NCBI GenBank assembly: GCA_009841615.1
Contig: VXLL01000035.1
Coordinates: 186,001 to 250,000, forward strand
Length of the DNA stretch: 64,000 nucleotides
Direction: 5' to 3'
DNA from: Gammaproteobacteria bacterium
GTDB lineage: Bacteria; Pseudomonadota; Gammaproteobacteria; Pseudomonadales; Azotimanducaceae
Shown here: positions 19,268 to 29,157 of the stretch, piece by piece
Layout of the letters: every line of letters begins with the position of its first letter
Numbering within the stretch: the stretch's first letter is position 1
Position numbers and translations under genes: made by a program
Notes under the pieces: model-generated
Databases searched by the model: none
What the model was told of the DNA's origin: nothing
The model's input: the letters and a program-made list of their open reading frames with translations, nothing else

Positions 19268-19978
19268 CTAGCTTTGATTCTTCACTGCTGATTCATTGAT
19301 TGCTTGCACTGCCAACACAACATCAGCTAACTGATCCACTACTTTGTCCGCGTGCGGTGAATGCGCGTACTGACCGGTGAAGTACTGAATGGTGTACATA
19401 CCGACCCGTTTAGCAACTTCAAGGTCTTCAATTGGATGATCTCCTACGTGTATCGCCTGTTGCGGTAGCGTTTTGGTGTGGGACAACACAACCTGAAACA
19501 TTGCCGGGTCCGGTTTGCGGGTTCCCATATTTCTAGCGTACACGGACAGTTCAAAGAAATTCTTTAGCGGCGATCGGTGGACTTCTGAAGTTCCATTTGA
19601 GATAGACGCTAATAAATAGTGTTCTTGCAGTTCACGTAAGATAGCGACTGCGTCTTGGTTAAGTTGTAATTCATTTCGGAACCCGTGGAAGATACACAAC
19701 GCTGCGCTTGCTATTTCACTGGCTTCACCGGGTTGAAGGCCGCACTTTTGGAGGATGTGTTCAACGACCGCAACCCTAATCTTGTTGAAGTCGTAGTGAA
19801 TTCTCGGACGCTTAACGAGCGTTTCTGCGCGAATATCAGCTGCGTGAATTCGATATTGCTCAGAAAAATTTGGTACTTTGTCGGAAACCCAATTGATCAT
19901 TTCGTTTTCAGCACGGAGTACCACTTCAGTCCCACCCCAAAGTGTTTCATCAAGGTCAAACGTTATGAGTCGAATCAC
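19268..19978 (-). CDS. HAD-superfamily hydrolase, YigB-like
   Basis: A 236-residue haloacid dehalogenase-type phosphatase. Motif I is TFDLDETLWGG with nucleophile Asp8 and acid/base Asp10. Motif II lies in LASISNGTSE, the Lys motif is KPDPAMFQV, and motif IV is HVGDHPIEDLEVAKR. In E. coli the gene after xerC is yigB, which dephosphorylates FMN among other substrates. Position and motifs agree with that here, but substrate specificity is inference. Its start overlaps the xerC stop by four bases, so the two are co-translated. Confidence 0.85.
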   Translation of the reverse strand: MIRLITFDLDETLWGGTEVVLRAENEMINWVSDKVPNFSEQYRIHAADIRAETLVKRPRIHYDFNKIRVAVVEHILQKCGLQPGEASEIASAALCIFHGFRNELQLNQDAVAILRELQEHYLLASISNGTSEVHRSPLKNFFELSVYARNMGTRKPDPAMFQVVLSHTKTLPQQAIHVGDHPIEDLEVAKRVGMYTIQYFTGQYAHSPHADKVVDQLADVVLAVQAINESAVKNQS

Positions 19979-20922
19979 TTGTTCTTGATGTTTGAACTTC
20001 GCTTTGCTCGAGGATGGCTCTCGTCGTAGACTCTTGCGAGTTGTTGGAAGTCAACGTGCGTGTAAATGGCAGTAGTACCGATGTCTTCATGTCCGAGTAG
20101 CTCTTGTACGGCACGCAAATCTCCACTGCTTTCCAATACGTGACTCGCGAAACAATGGCGCAATAAATGCGGGTGAAGAGCATTTGAACCTAAAACCTTG
20201 ACGCCTAACTTTTTACAAATATCTTGGACCGTTCTGGAAGCAATCCGTTGGTCCTGTCGTCCCGTGAAAAGCGGTGCATTTGGACTAAAGTCGTCGCGAC
20301 AACCGAGCCACTCTTTTAATGCTGTAATCGCATGCGAGCCAACAGGAACTAGACGAGTCTTGTTTCCTTTGCCCAACACATGGGCTATCTGCGCCCGAAA
20401 ATCGATATCTGAGACATTGAGATTTACAAGTTCAGATAGTCGTAGTCCACTGGAGTAGAGAAGTTCGATGATGGCGCGGTTACGAAGATGCCTCGGTTCC
20501 TTGCGCGATTCTGCCGAGGCGAGTTGTGTAGTCACGTCGACGTCGAGCACACTCGGAATCTTTTTCGCCAATTTTGGTCCTCGAACGGATTTGGCTGGGT
20601 TGAAATCCAGTCGTCGTTTGCGTAGTTGAAACTCAAAGAATGTGCGCAAGCAGGACAGAGCGTTTCGAATTGACGACGCGGACAGGTCTTGACTGCGCAA
20701 CCAACTTATGTGGTCGCGAATGTCAAATACGGTAGTATCTCTTAGACTTGGAGGTGCGCTTTGATACACGAACCGTCGAAGCGCATTAGCGTAGGTAATC
20801 TGAGTGTGGAACGACAACTGTCGTTCTACTTTGAGGTGTTCGAGAAACTCCTCTACATACTCATCATTACTGGTAGGAGAATAGTTTGTCCTAGTCTCAA
20901 TGTTGTAGTCGGACGATGACAC
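19975..20922 (-). CDS. xerC: Tyrosine recombinase XerC
   Basis: A 315-residue site-specific recombinase that with XerD resolves chromosome dimers at dif. The N-terminal SAM-like DNA-binding domain spans about residues 22-110. The catalytic residues are complete: Arg161 (SSGLRLSELVNL), Lys185 (HVLGKGNKTR), His252 and Arg255 (HPHLLRHCFAS), His278 (LGHEDIGTT) and nucleophile Tyr287 (IYTHVD). XerC rather than XerD follows from the gammaproteobacterial dapF-DUF484-xerC-yigB order. The start is GTG, overlapping the DUF484 gene by 26 bases. Confidence 0.94.
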   Translation of the reverse strand: MSSSDYNIETRTNYSPTSNDEYVEEFLEHLKVERQLSFHTQITYANALRRFVYQSAPPSLRDTTVFDIRDHISWLRSQDLSASSIRNALSCLRTFFEFQLRKRRLDFNPAKSVRGPKLAKKIPSVLDVDVTTQLASAESRKEPRHLRNRAIIELLYSSGLRLSELVNLNVSDIDFRAQIAHVLGKGNKTRLVPVGSHAITALKEWLGCRDDFSPNAPLFTGRQDQRIASRTVQDICKKLGVKVLGSNALHPHLLRHCFASHVLESSGDLRAVQELLGHEDIGTTAIYTHVDFQQLARVYDESHPRAKRSSNIKNK

Positions 20923-21442
20923 GAGCGATTACTTCGCCTAGAAAATCTAGGAACAGCGTATCAACATCCACATTGAATTTAGCATGATCAGCTGAACCTA
21001 TAGCCAGAGTGCCAAGATACGATCGATAAACAATGGGCACTAGCGCGACTGATGGAGGATCGCTCACCGGCACTCCGAACAAATTGTAATATTCTTCCTC
21101 GCGACATGTTTCGCAGAGTGTTTTTTGTAACTCGAACAACCTTGGATGAATTTTGCCCGGTGTGTTCACGGCCTTGATGTGCAAAAGCTCGCCTTCTTCG
21201 TGTAGTTCTTTCAAGAACAGCGTCACGTGATTCACGTGCGTGAAATCGATTAGCTGGTGAAAGATTACTTGGTCGAGTTGCGCAAATCCTTGGACTTCAA
21301 GAAGTTTAAGGATGAATGACTTGAGCCACAGAAACTTTTCTTCGTTTCGGCGGCCTATCTCCAGCATTAACTCAAGCTGTTGCTTAATTTCTGAGTTGCT
21401 GTCTTCTAGTGCTGAGAGACGGTGGGCAATTACGGTGGACAT
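20897..21442 (-). CDS. DUF484 family protein
   Basis: A 181-residue GAF-like protein of the DUF484 family, found between dapF and xerC in gammaproteobacteria (yigA in E. coli). It starts with a coiled-coil-prone helix (about residues 5-45) and continues with a domain that ends VDVDTLFLDFLGEVIARVI. The biochemical role is not established. It overlaps xerC by 26 bases, so it is coupled to it. Confidence 0.85.
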   Translation of the reverse strand: MSTVIAHRLSALEDSNSEIKQQLELMLEIGRRNEEKFLWLKSFILKLLEVQGFAQLDQVIFHQLIDFTHVNHVTLFLKELHEEGELLHIKAVNTPGKIHPRLFELQKTLCETCREEEYYNLFGVPVSDPPSVALVPIVYRSYLGTLAIGSADHAKFNVDVDTLFLDFLGEVIARVIVRLQH

Positions 21443-21518
21443 AACATGTTCTCGAAAAACCAGTGAAGCGTTGTCTTCTATCTGTTAATGATACTTGTTA
21501 GTGCTCATATTGCAACGG

Positions 21519-22397
21519 TTACGAGAAACTTGAGAAGGGTATAGTTCCGGTGAAGGTGAAAGAAGGTTTACAGCGCACCTTCACTGGGGAATCTGGGCCT
21601 TCCCAACGTACTAATACTGATCCTCCAGGCATCGAGATATTTACCGAATCTTCAAATAAGTCTAGGCATTGTCCCGCGATGGTCGCGGCCGCGGCACCAG
21701 TGCCACTAGCTCGAGTTTCCCCAACCCCCCGTTCAAAGATTCGGATTTTGCCGTTCGAGCCGTCTTGAATCTCTAGTATTTCGACATTGGTCGAGCGCGG
21801 AAACGATTCATGCTGTTGAATCTCGACGCCAAGGATGTCGAGCGGTACATTGTCTAAACTGGGTACTACGACCACTGCATGGGGATTTCCTAAGGAAAGC
21901 ACAGTCACAAATAAGGGTTTTGCTTGACTAGGAACTTTGAGTTCGTACTGCTTTTGTTGTTTGTTGGTGCGAAATGGTACATCGTTCGGATGGAAGTTGG
22001 GTGAACCGAGATTAACCTCAACGGTGTGTTCATTTTTTGAATTGAATCGAATGATTTCACACTCGGTTATTTGATTGGAGATTTCCAATCGGACTTGGGA
22101 TTCTCGAACTAGTCGATGTTTGAATGAAAATGCTGCGACTGCGATACATCCATTACCACACTGTTCGGTTTCTGTGCCATCACTATTGAAGAACTGTACT
22201 GCTACGTCGCCGTTAGAGTCTGTAGGGCGATCCAATAGTATTAGTTGATCGAAGCCGATGCCTGTATGGCGATCTCCTAAAATCCGAATCGCACTTGGTG
22301 TTAGTGAGAATTTGTCCGATGTCCTGTTTACCAGGCAAAAGTCATTGCCACAAACATGCATTTTGGTAAACACCAGCGATTTTTCGTAATAGCTCAA
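21519..22397 (-). CDS. dapF: Diaminopimelate epimerase, atypical active site
   Basis: A 292-residue DapF homologue, converting LL- to meso-diaminopimelate for lysine and peptidoglycan. The fold motifs are clear: KMHVCGNDF at the N-terminus, NSDGTETEQCGNGC with the first catalytic Cys at residue 80, LGNPHAVVVV in the middle and ERGVGETRASGTGA in the second half. The second catalytic Cys, normally in E-T-x-A-C-G, is Ser231 here (codon AGT). The usual GNGARC is GNGCIA. The start is TTG with AAGGA six bases upstream; an internal GTG at 22373 is an alternative. lysA is not adjacent. The enzyme may be slowed, altered or inactive. Confidence 0.88.
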   Translation of the reverse strand: MSYYEKSLVFTKMHVCGNDFCLVNRTSDKFSLTPSAIRILGDRHTGIGFDQLILLDRPTDSNGDVAVQFFNSDGTETEQCGNGCIAVAAFSFKHRLVRESQVRLEISNQITECEIIRFNSKNEHTVEVNLGSPNFHPNDVPFRTNKQQKQYELKVPSQAKPLFVTVLSLGNPHAVVVVPSLDNVPLDILGVEIQQHESFPRSTNVEILEIQDGSNGKIRIFERGVGETRASGTGAAAATIAGQCLDLFEDSVNISMPGGSVLVRWEGPDSPVKVRCKPSFTFTGTIPFSSFS

Positions 22398-22633
22398 CTT
22401 CGGTCCTTGATTTGCAATGTGTACGTTACAGAATCTCCGTGTTCATTCGACCGAGTCCAAAGTTTAGAGTTCTGTGGTAACAAAATGGAGGCACCCTTTA
22501 CCAGGGCGCGAATTCGCTGCCGAGCCGTGTGAAGTGACCAACTACGTGATCGAATTGGTGGGCATTGACCAGATACTGGTTTTTAGCTTGAGTACTTCGT
22601 TTCGCGACCGGAGTGCAGTCACACTGTTTTGCT
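22398..22633. other. 236-base gap between lptM and dapF
   Basis: In many gammaproteobacteria lysA sits between lptM and dapF. Here this gap contains no open frame of note and no recognisable lysA remnant. No strong promoter or terminator hairpin was seen. Confidence 0.4.
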
Positions 22634-22879
22634 CTAATATTCCAAGCTAATGGCACGAAAACTTGTTTCTTCTTCGGGTGGGAGTTCTAACGGTCCCTTC
22701 ATACCACAGCCCCCTGAACCAAGGCATACAAAGAGAACGAGGATGATCCCGATAGTAAAAACAGATCTTGAACAAACCTTCGCACAGAGTCGCGAAAAGC
22801 ACGTTCTTGTACGATTCTTGGATTCGATTAAAGGAACACTCGAGTCTAGGGGAGATTGTCTAAAATAGCGATTAGTCAC
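22634..22879 (-). CDS. lptM: LptM (YifL)-like small lipoprotein
   Basis: The C-terminal part matches LptM, the lipoprotein that helps LptD assemble: a hydrophobic stretch (FTIGIILVLFVCLGSGGC) followed by CGMKGPLELPPEEE, as in the E. coli CGLKGPLYFPP. The lipidated Cys is residue 58. The position next to dapF supports the call. The only standard start in frame is GTG at 22879, giving an unusually long tail of about 40 residues before the hydrophobic part. It also leaves only 11 bases between this start and the divergent trxA start. A shorter protein from a non-standard codon is possible, so the start is uncertain. Confidence 0.7.
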   Translation of the reverse strand: MTNRYFRQSPLDSSVPLIESKNRTRTCFSRLCAKVCSRSVFTIGIILVLFVCLGSGGCGMKGPLELPPEEETSFRAISLEY

Positions 22880-22890
22880 AGGAGCTTTTA

Positions 22891-23217
22891 ATGAGTAACA
22901 ACATACAACACGTTAACGATGAGACTTGGGAATCTGAAGTATTGCAATCCAACGTTCCCGTCTTGGTAGATTATTTTGCGGAATGGTGTGGCCCTTGCAA
23001 AATGATCGCGCCCATTCTTGACGAAATAGCTGAAAAGTATGTCGACAAAGTTAAGATTTGTAAGCTCGATATTGACGAAAGCAGAAGCACGACAGCGAAA
23101 TACGGTGTTCGTGGTGTGCCTACCTTGATGATTATTCGCGATGGTCAAGTCGAAGCAACCAAAGTTGGTGCGTTGTCGAAATCCCAACTGGAGGCATTTC
23201 TCGATAGCAACATCTAG
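22891..23217 (+). CDS. trxA: Thioredoxin 1
   Basis: A 108-residue thioredoxin with the active site EWCGPCKM (Cys33 and Cys36), the buried Asp in VDYFAEW and the cis-Pro loop GVRGVPTLMIIRDG. It is the general cytoplasmic disulfide reductant, recycled by thioredoxin reductase. The ribosome site AGGAG is well placed before ATG. It lies upstream of rho as in E. coli. A TAAAAT -10-like box at 22861-22866 lies within the lptM coding region on the other strand. Confidence 0.96.
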   Translation: MSNNIQHVNDETWESEVLQSNVPVLVDYFAEWCGPCKMIAPILDEIAEKYVDKVKICKLDIDESRSTTAKYGVRGVPTLMIIRDGQVEATKVGALSKSQLEAFLDSNI

Positions 23218-23249
23218 CACTCAGGCTTATTACTCAGTACGCTGAGTGC
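23217..23249 (+). terminator. Alternative hairpins after trxA
   Basis: GCACTCAG at 23217-23224 pairs with CTGAGTGC at 23242-23249. The inner ACTCAG at 23232-23237 pairs with the same CTGAGT through a TACG tetraloop. The two structures exclude each other. There is no following T-run, so this is an attenuator-like or processing hairpin rather than a classical terminator. Confidence 0.35.
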
Positions 23250-23449
23250 CAACGTAGAAATCCCGCGGAATCGAACTTGCTAGTTGCGATTTGTGCACGT
23301 CATTGAGTAAAATCCTTATGTAAGATTTCACGATACTAATCGACGAAATCACCATCTCATCTTCCCACACATCATTTACATGATGGTGGTGCCCGGTTTT
23401 CACGAGGCTACCTTCCACTTCCCCACAGGCTGTAAATTTATTAACCACG

Positions 23450-23515
23450 AACCTTCTGCGACTCTGAATCAACTAAAAGACTCCACCATTTCATTCCACC
23501 TCATACCCACTTAAT
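23450..23515 (+). promoter_or_regulatory. C-rich, G-poor rho leader (possible rut site)
   Basis: The bases just before the rho ATG are strongly C/A-rich and almost free of G (for example CCACCTCATACCCACTTAAT). The bias continues into the first codons. There is no Shine-Dalgarno. Rho controls its own gene through a leader in E. coli; this composition is what Rho loading sites look like. Confidence 0.4.
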
Positions 23516-23516
23516 C

Positions 23517-24878
23517 ATGAGAGAAAACCTATCTAGTTCTCACCATCGCCACCACGGCAACTCGAATCCCTCTAACGCTCCCCAAGCACAACCAACCGAA
23601 CGAATACATTTATCGGATTTGAAACGGTGTCCAACACCAGAGTTGGTAGAGTTAGCGGAAGGAATCGGCATTGACAACATCGGCCGCGCACGCAAACAAG
23701 ACATTATTACTCAGATATTGCGGAAGCAGTTTCAAAGTGGGATCGAAGTGTACGGCGACGGCACGTTGGAAATTCTTAGCGACGGATTCGGTTTTTTACG
23801 ATCACCCTACGCAAGTTATCTTGCCGGACCGGACGACATTTATGTTTCTCAGACGCAAATTCGTCGCTTCAATCTTCGTACAGGCGATAGTATCTCCGGA
23901 AAAGTACGTGCCCCAAAGAACGGTGAACGCTACTTTGCTCTACTCAAGATCAATGAAGTCAACAACCGTCCGACAGAAAATAAGAAGAAACAGCGCGATG
24001 TATTGTTTGAAAACCTCACGCCAACATTTCCCGAAGAGCGATACACGTTGGAGCGTGGTAATGGGAGTACAGAGGACTTATCCGGTCGGATCATCGACTT
24101 AGCCGCACCCATCGGTAAGGGGCAACGCGCATTGATCGTTTCCCCACCGAAGGCAGGAAAGACTTTGTTGTTACAGTCTATAGCTCAAGCAATCACTTCG
24201 AACTATCCCGATGCGATTTTGATAGTGCTTCTTATTGATGAGCGTCCCGAGGAAGTCACGGAAATGCAGCGTCTCGTAAAAGGCGAAGTCGTGGCTAGTA
24301 CATTTGACGAACCAGCGACACGACATGTACAAGTTTCGGAAATGGTCATCGAGAAGGCAAAACGGCTAGTGGAATGCAAACACGATGTAGTGATACTATT
24401 AGACTCCATAACTCGACTGGCACGAGCGTACAACAATACCGTACCCTCCAGCGGAAAGCTCCTAACCGGAGGAGTGGATTCGAATGCGTTGAGTCAACCC
24501 AAGCGCTTCTTCGGAGGGGCGAGAAATTTCATCGAAGGTGGTAGCCTATCCATCATTGCTACTGCACTTGTTGATACGGGCTCACGTATGGACGAAGTGA
24601 TCTATGAGGAGTTTAAGGGTACAGGTAACCAAGAGATACATTTGGAACGTCACATCGCGGAGAAACGAATTTATCCAGCAATCAACATCCGACGTTCTGC
24701 TACGCGCAGGGAAGAAAAGTTGATGACTGAAGAGGAATTACAACGAGTATGGATTCTCCGCAAATTCTTACACGAAATGGAAGACATCGACGCGATCGAG
24801 TTTCTCATCGATCATCTCAAAAAATCTATAACGAACGTGGAATTCTTCAATTCCATGAAGTCTGCGGACGCCCTATAG
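23517..24878 (+). CDS. rho: Transcription termination factor Rho
   Basis: A 453-residue Rho hexamer subunit, an ATP-dependent RNA translocase that ends transcription. Residues 1-28 are an extra His/Ser/Asn/Pro-rich extension ([10 protein letters not shown]) compared with the 419-residue E. coli protein. It is followed by the N-terminal helix bundle ([17 protein letters not shown]), the OSB RNA-binding domain (GFGFLRSP near 91-97), Walker [13 protein letters not shown] at about 208-219, Walker [16 protein letters not shown], the Q-loop [15 protein letters not shown] and the R-loop/C-terminal [13 protein letters not shown]. trxA lies upstream. The gene is followed by convergent hemD. Confidence 0.96.
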   Translation: MRENLSSSHHRHHGNSNPSNAPQAQPTERIHLSDLKRCPTPELVELAEGIGIDNIGRARKQDIITQILRKQFQSGIEVYGDGTLEILSDGFGFLRSPYASYLAGPDDIYVSQTQIRRFNLRTGDSISGKVRAPKNGERYFALLKINEVNNRPTENKKKQRDVLFENLTPTFPEERYTLERGNGSTEDLSGRIIDLAAPIGKGQRALIVSPPKAGKTLLLQSIAQAITSNYPDAILIVLLIDERPEEVTEMQRLVKGEVVASTFDEPATRHVQVSEMVIEKAKRLVECKHDVVILLDSITRLARAYNNTVPSSGKLLTGGVDSNALSQPKRFFGGARNFIEGGSLSIIATALVDTGSRMDEVIYEEFKGTGNQEIHLERHIAEKRIYPAINIRRSATRREEKLMTEEELQRVWILRKFLHEMEDIDAIEFLIDHLKKSITNVEFFNSMKSADAL

Positions 24879-24927
24879 AATTCGAAGCGCTAGTGCGAAA
24901 AGGTCGTTCGACCGTTGGCTGACGACT

Positions 24928-25629
24928 TTACCCTAGTTGTTGTCCCCTAGTCGAGAACAAGTCCGATAACGAATTGACAATAGCGTCGTCGGACGCTCCC
25001 TCGGCAATCAACACAGTACTAAATTGCATTGATTTGGCTAGTTCAGCGTCGCGAGTGGACGGTACAACCACGGGTATCGAAACTGAACTCAGAGTAGCAA
25101 ATTGTTGTCGAATCTCTGAAACTGCAGCCCCGCTAGCTGCAACGATGGCATCTAACTGTGAGGTTGATACTTGGATCCGCGAGGGTTTTCTCTCATACAC
25201 GATCCATTCATCGCATTCATAGCCATCATCACTCAGCCACGTACGTAAATCCTTCCGTCCATCGCGTCCTGATACGATTGTCACGCGTAGACCGGTTTTA
25301 AACCGGCTGCGAATTAAGTCGTAGATTCCTTCAGAAGAATGTTGACTTGGAACCAAGGGTTGAACCAGCATTGACTCAAACTGCGATGCCGTCGCAGGTC
25401 CCACTGCAATCACTGGTTTGGTTTTATCCCACTGATGATTAGCCGCATGGGATACTGCGTGGGTAGAAACAAACACCCAAAGATCGGTTTCTATCCGTGG
25501 AGTTGGTGACTGGACTGGCTCGATTGTAAAGACGGGCGCAGTGATAGGTTGGTACCCGGTCTCGAGCAACTTTGAAGCGAGTCGACTCGCCCCTGGTTCC
25601 GTACGCGTGATCCAAATACGTTTGGTCAC
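24928..25629 (-). CDS. hemD: Uroporphyrinogen-III synthase
   Basis: A 233-residue HemD candidate, which closes hydroxymethylbilane into uroporphyrinogen III with inversion of ring D. The family is poorly conserved; the two-lobed pattern is visible in ITRTEPGASRLASKLLETGY at the start, VFVSTHAVSHA, AVGPATASQFE and VTIVSGRDGRKDLRTWL in the second lobe. The assignment rests largely on its four-base overlap with hemC in a hemB-hemC-hemD operon. No hemX or hemY follows; the next gene is convergent rho. Confidence 0.85.
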   Translation of the reverse strand: MTKRIWITRTEPGASRLASKLLETGYQPITAPVFTIEPVQSPTPRIETDLWVFVSTHAVSHAANHQWDKTKPVIAVGPATASQFESMLVQPLVPSQHSSEGIYDLIRSRFKTGLRVTIVSGRDGRKDLRTWLSDDGYECDEWIVYERKPSRIQVSTSQLDAIVAASGAAVSEIRQQFATLSSVSIPVVVPSTRDAELAKSMQFSTVLIAEGASDDAIVNSLSDLFSTRGQQLG

Positions 25630-26534
25630 GTGTGCAAGAGCTCGTCCACTCCCATCGCAATTAGACTTGAAGCTGTGTTTGACGCAAGCCGAATTGTGTC
25701 ATGGTCGTAAGTTCTCAGTTCCAATGTTTCGGTTCCATCACTATTTAGTACGATTGCATGTAGAGCATATTCAACATCTAGATCTTCACAATATACTCCT
25801 ATGGGTGAAGTGCAATCCGCATTAAGCGCGAGAATGATCTCGCGCTCGCAGCGAGCCGCCGCCTCCACTCTTGAGTGTTGCAAGGGTGCGATAGTAGCTG
25901 CCAATTGTGCATCATCATGTTTGAATTGAACCGCGAGCGTACCCTGACACGGTGCCGGAACAAAGCTTGATGGATCAAGATAAGCATCTATTCGGTCTCT
26001 CAAGTTCATTCGGTGTAACCCAGCGGCAGCGAGGAGAATCGCGTCATATTCATCACGATCCAGTTTTCGCAAGCGCGTGTCGACGTTACCTCGTATGTGT
26101 GCGACATGGTTAGACTTGAAACGGAAGTTCAGCAGTGCCCGTCTCCTCGGGCTCGATGTACCTATTTTTGCGCTCGGATCTAAGCAAAACACGTTCGCTT
26201 GACCGACCAATACGTCTCGTGGATCTTCACGTTGCAAGACTGTATGGACAGCGAGTCCATCAGGCGTGTTACTCGGTACGTCTTTTAAGCTGTGCACAGC
26301 TAAATCTGCCTCATCCTCAAGTAATAACTTCTCGATTTCTTTGACAAAGTCATCCTTATTCTTCGGGGGTAGATTTCCCATCTCGGCTGATCGGTCTCCA
26401 GTAGTAATGACCGGTATATAGGTGATGTTTAGATTGGAAAATTGTTTTTCAACGGCTTGCCCCACTAACTGGGCTTGAATGCGGGCGAGTTTGCTCGCTC
26501 GAGATGCTATCCTCAACTCGCGCTTAGCTTTCAT
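25626..26534 (-). CDS. hemC: Porphobilinogen deaminase (hydroxymethylbilane synthase)
   Basis: A 302-residue enzyme that joins four porphobilinogens. It shows RIASRASKLARIQA at the start, the substrate region DLAVHSLKDVPS (residues 78-88), the Arg cluster TSSPRRRALL and HIRGNVDTRLRKLD. The dipyrromethane cofactor is carried on Cys241 in NADCTSPIGVY. The first half of the last domain carries EREIILAL, a slight variant of the usual ERAFL. It is in one operon with hemB, 31 bases upstream, and overlaps hemD. Confidence 0.95.
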   Translation of the reverse strand: MKAKRELRIASRASKLARIQAQLVGQAVEKQFSNLNITYIPVITTGDRSAEMGNLPPKNKDDFVKEIEKLLLEDEADLAVHSLKDVPSNTPDGLAVHTVLQREDPRDVLVGQANVFCLDPSAKIGTSSPRRRALLNFRFKSNHVAHIRGNVDTRLRKLDRDEYDAILLAAAGLHRMNLRDRIDAYLDPSSFVPAPCQGTLAVQFKHDDAQLAATIAPLQHSRVEAAARCEREIILALNADCTSPIGVYCEDLDVEYALHAIVLNSDGTETLELRTYDHDTIRLASNTASSLIAMGVDELLHT

Positions 26535-26565
26535 TCTTTGCTGAGGCGTAAGTCGTTAGCTTCTA

Positions 26566-27573
<1,008 letters not shown>

Positions 27574-27694
27574 TTACAGCAACAGAAAGTGAAGATATTT
27601 TGTGTAGATAAACCAAATTCTAGTAAACCGCTAAACTTGTTGTCGTAGAAATCGACACATAATATCAGCGGAAGTCAAGCAATAACATATTTTT

Positions 27695-29119
27695 ATGGCT
27701 AAGTACGACTACAACCTCATCGTGATTGGTGCTGGTAGTGCCGGTCTGATTGCATCCTTGGTCGGTGCAACTGCTGGTGCGAAAACGATGTTAGTTGAAG
27801 CGAATCGCATGGGTGGTGATTGTTTGCACACCGGATGCGTTCCTAGTAAGACGTTGATCGCGTCCGCCCGAGTCGCACAACAAGTGCGAAATGCTTCACA
27901 ATACGGAGTCGAAACTGCGCGAAATGCGACTAATTTTTCAGTTGTGATGGGCCGAGTACGAGAAGCTATCAGTCAAATTCAACCTCATGACTCGGTTGAA
28001 CGCTACACCTCCTTAGGCGTGCATTGCGAGGGAGGTTATGCTCGCGTAATCGACCCACATTGCGTAGAGGTGAATGACGAACGACATTCGACGCGGAGCA
28101 TTGTCTTGGCTACGGGAGCTTCTCCGACAACACCACCCGTACCGGGACTTTTAAACTGTCAGTTTCTCACTTCTGAGACACTTTGGGGACTCAAAGAGTT
28201 ACCGAACCGATTGGTAGTTTTAGGAGGAGGTCCAATTGGATGTGAATTAGCTCAAGCCTTTTCTAGACTAGGGAGTAAAGTCGCTATCGTAGAGGTGCAA
28301 GATCAATTGCTGCCGTTGGAAGACATGGACGCTGCAGAAGTCATCACCGAAGTGCTACTATCAGAAGGTGTTGATGTGTATACAGGTTGGCAAGCAAGTG
28401 CTTGCAAAAACCAACAGTTAACAATACATACTCGCGACGAAGAAAAGCTTTTAGACTTTGACCAATTGCTAGTAGCGACGGGTCGCACTCCCCGAGTGAA
28501 TAATCTTGGACTCGAAGAAAACGGTATTTCCCTGTCAGCGACTCAGACTGTTGCTGTAAATGACTATATGCAAACCGAGGTTAAGTCTGTTTTTGCCTGC
28601 GGTGATGTCGTTGGACCTTATCAATTTACCCACATGGCTGCGCATCAAGCTTGGTACGCGAGTATGAACGCGTTGATGCGTCCTTTTTGGCGCGCCAAGA
28701 TCAATAAGAAATTTGTACCTTGGGCGATCTTCACTGACCCAGAATTAGCTAGGGTAGGGATGTCTGAACATGAAGCAACACGACTGAATCTACCACACGA
28801 GATAACTAAGTTTCCTTTTGCCGAGTTGGATCGTTCAATTGCAGAAGGTACGACAAAGGGTTTTGTGAAGTTAATCACCAAACCAAAAAAAGACACGATA
28901 TTGGGTGCGAGTATTGTCGGTACTGGTGCAGGGGAGTTGATTTCGAGTTGCATCAATGCAATGCGCCATGGATACGGAGCTAACTCGATTCTGTCTACGA
29001 TTCACGTGTATCCTACGCGCATGGAAGCAGTCCGCTTAGCCGCTGGTCGTCTACGGCGCGCGCACGCTCCTCCGGGACTAATGAAATTAGCCGAACGACT
29101 GAACGCAATATTGCGTTGA
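27695..29119 (+). CDS. FAD-dependent pyridine nucleotide-disulfide oxidoreductase (MerA/Lpd-like)
   Basis: A 474-residue class I flavoprotein disulfide reductase. The FAD dinucleotide site is IGAGSAGL (residues 11-18) and the redox disulfide lies in GGDCLHTGCVPSK (Cys43, Cys48). The NAD(P)H site is VLGGGPIGCELAQAF and the second FAD site is VFACGDVVGPYQF. At the C-terminus the active-site His-Pro-Thr of lipoamide dehydrogenases is replaced by Tyr-Pro-Thr (IHVYPTRMEA), as in MerA-like relatives. It lacks the paired C-terminal Cys of mercuric reductase and its heavy-metal domain. It is therefore not a clear lipoamide dehydrogenase or mercuric reductase, and the substrate is unknown. No dehydrogenase-complex genes are nearby. 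Confidence 0.82.
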   Translation: MAKYDYNLIVIGAGSAGLIASLVGATAGAKTMLVEANRMGGDCLHTGCVPSKTLIASARVAQQVRNASQYGVETARNATNFSVVMGRVREAISQIQPHDSVERYTSLGVHCEGGYARVIDPHCVEVNDERHSTRSIVLATGASPTTPPVPGLLNCQFLTSETLWGLKELPNRLVVLGGGPIGCELAQAFSRLGSKVAIVEVQDQLLPLEDMDAAEVITEVLLSEGVDVYTGWQASACKNQQLTIHTRDEEKLLDFDQLLVATGRTPRVNNLGLEENGISLSATQTVAVNDYMQTEVKSVFACGDVVGPYQFTHMAAHQAWYASMNALMRPFWRAKINKKFVPWAIFTDPELARVGMSEHEATRLNLPHEITKFPFAELDRSIAEGTTKGFVKLITKPKKDTILGASIVGTGAGELISSCINAMRHGYGANSILSTIHVYPTRMEAVRLAAGRLRRAHAPPGLMKLAERLNAILR

Positions 29120-29157
29120 AATTGGCTAGTGTGAGCTCATCGCTGAGCGTGCAATAG

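Noticed and set aside
21222-21245. Two CACGTG boxes close together
   Set aside because: Within DUF484 coding sequence; spacing does not form a parS or other known site.
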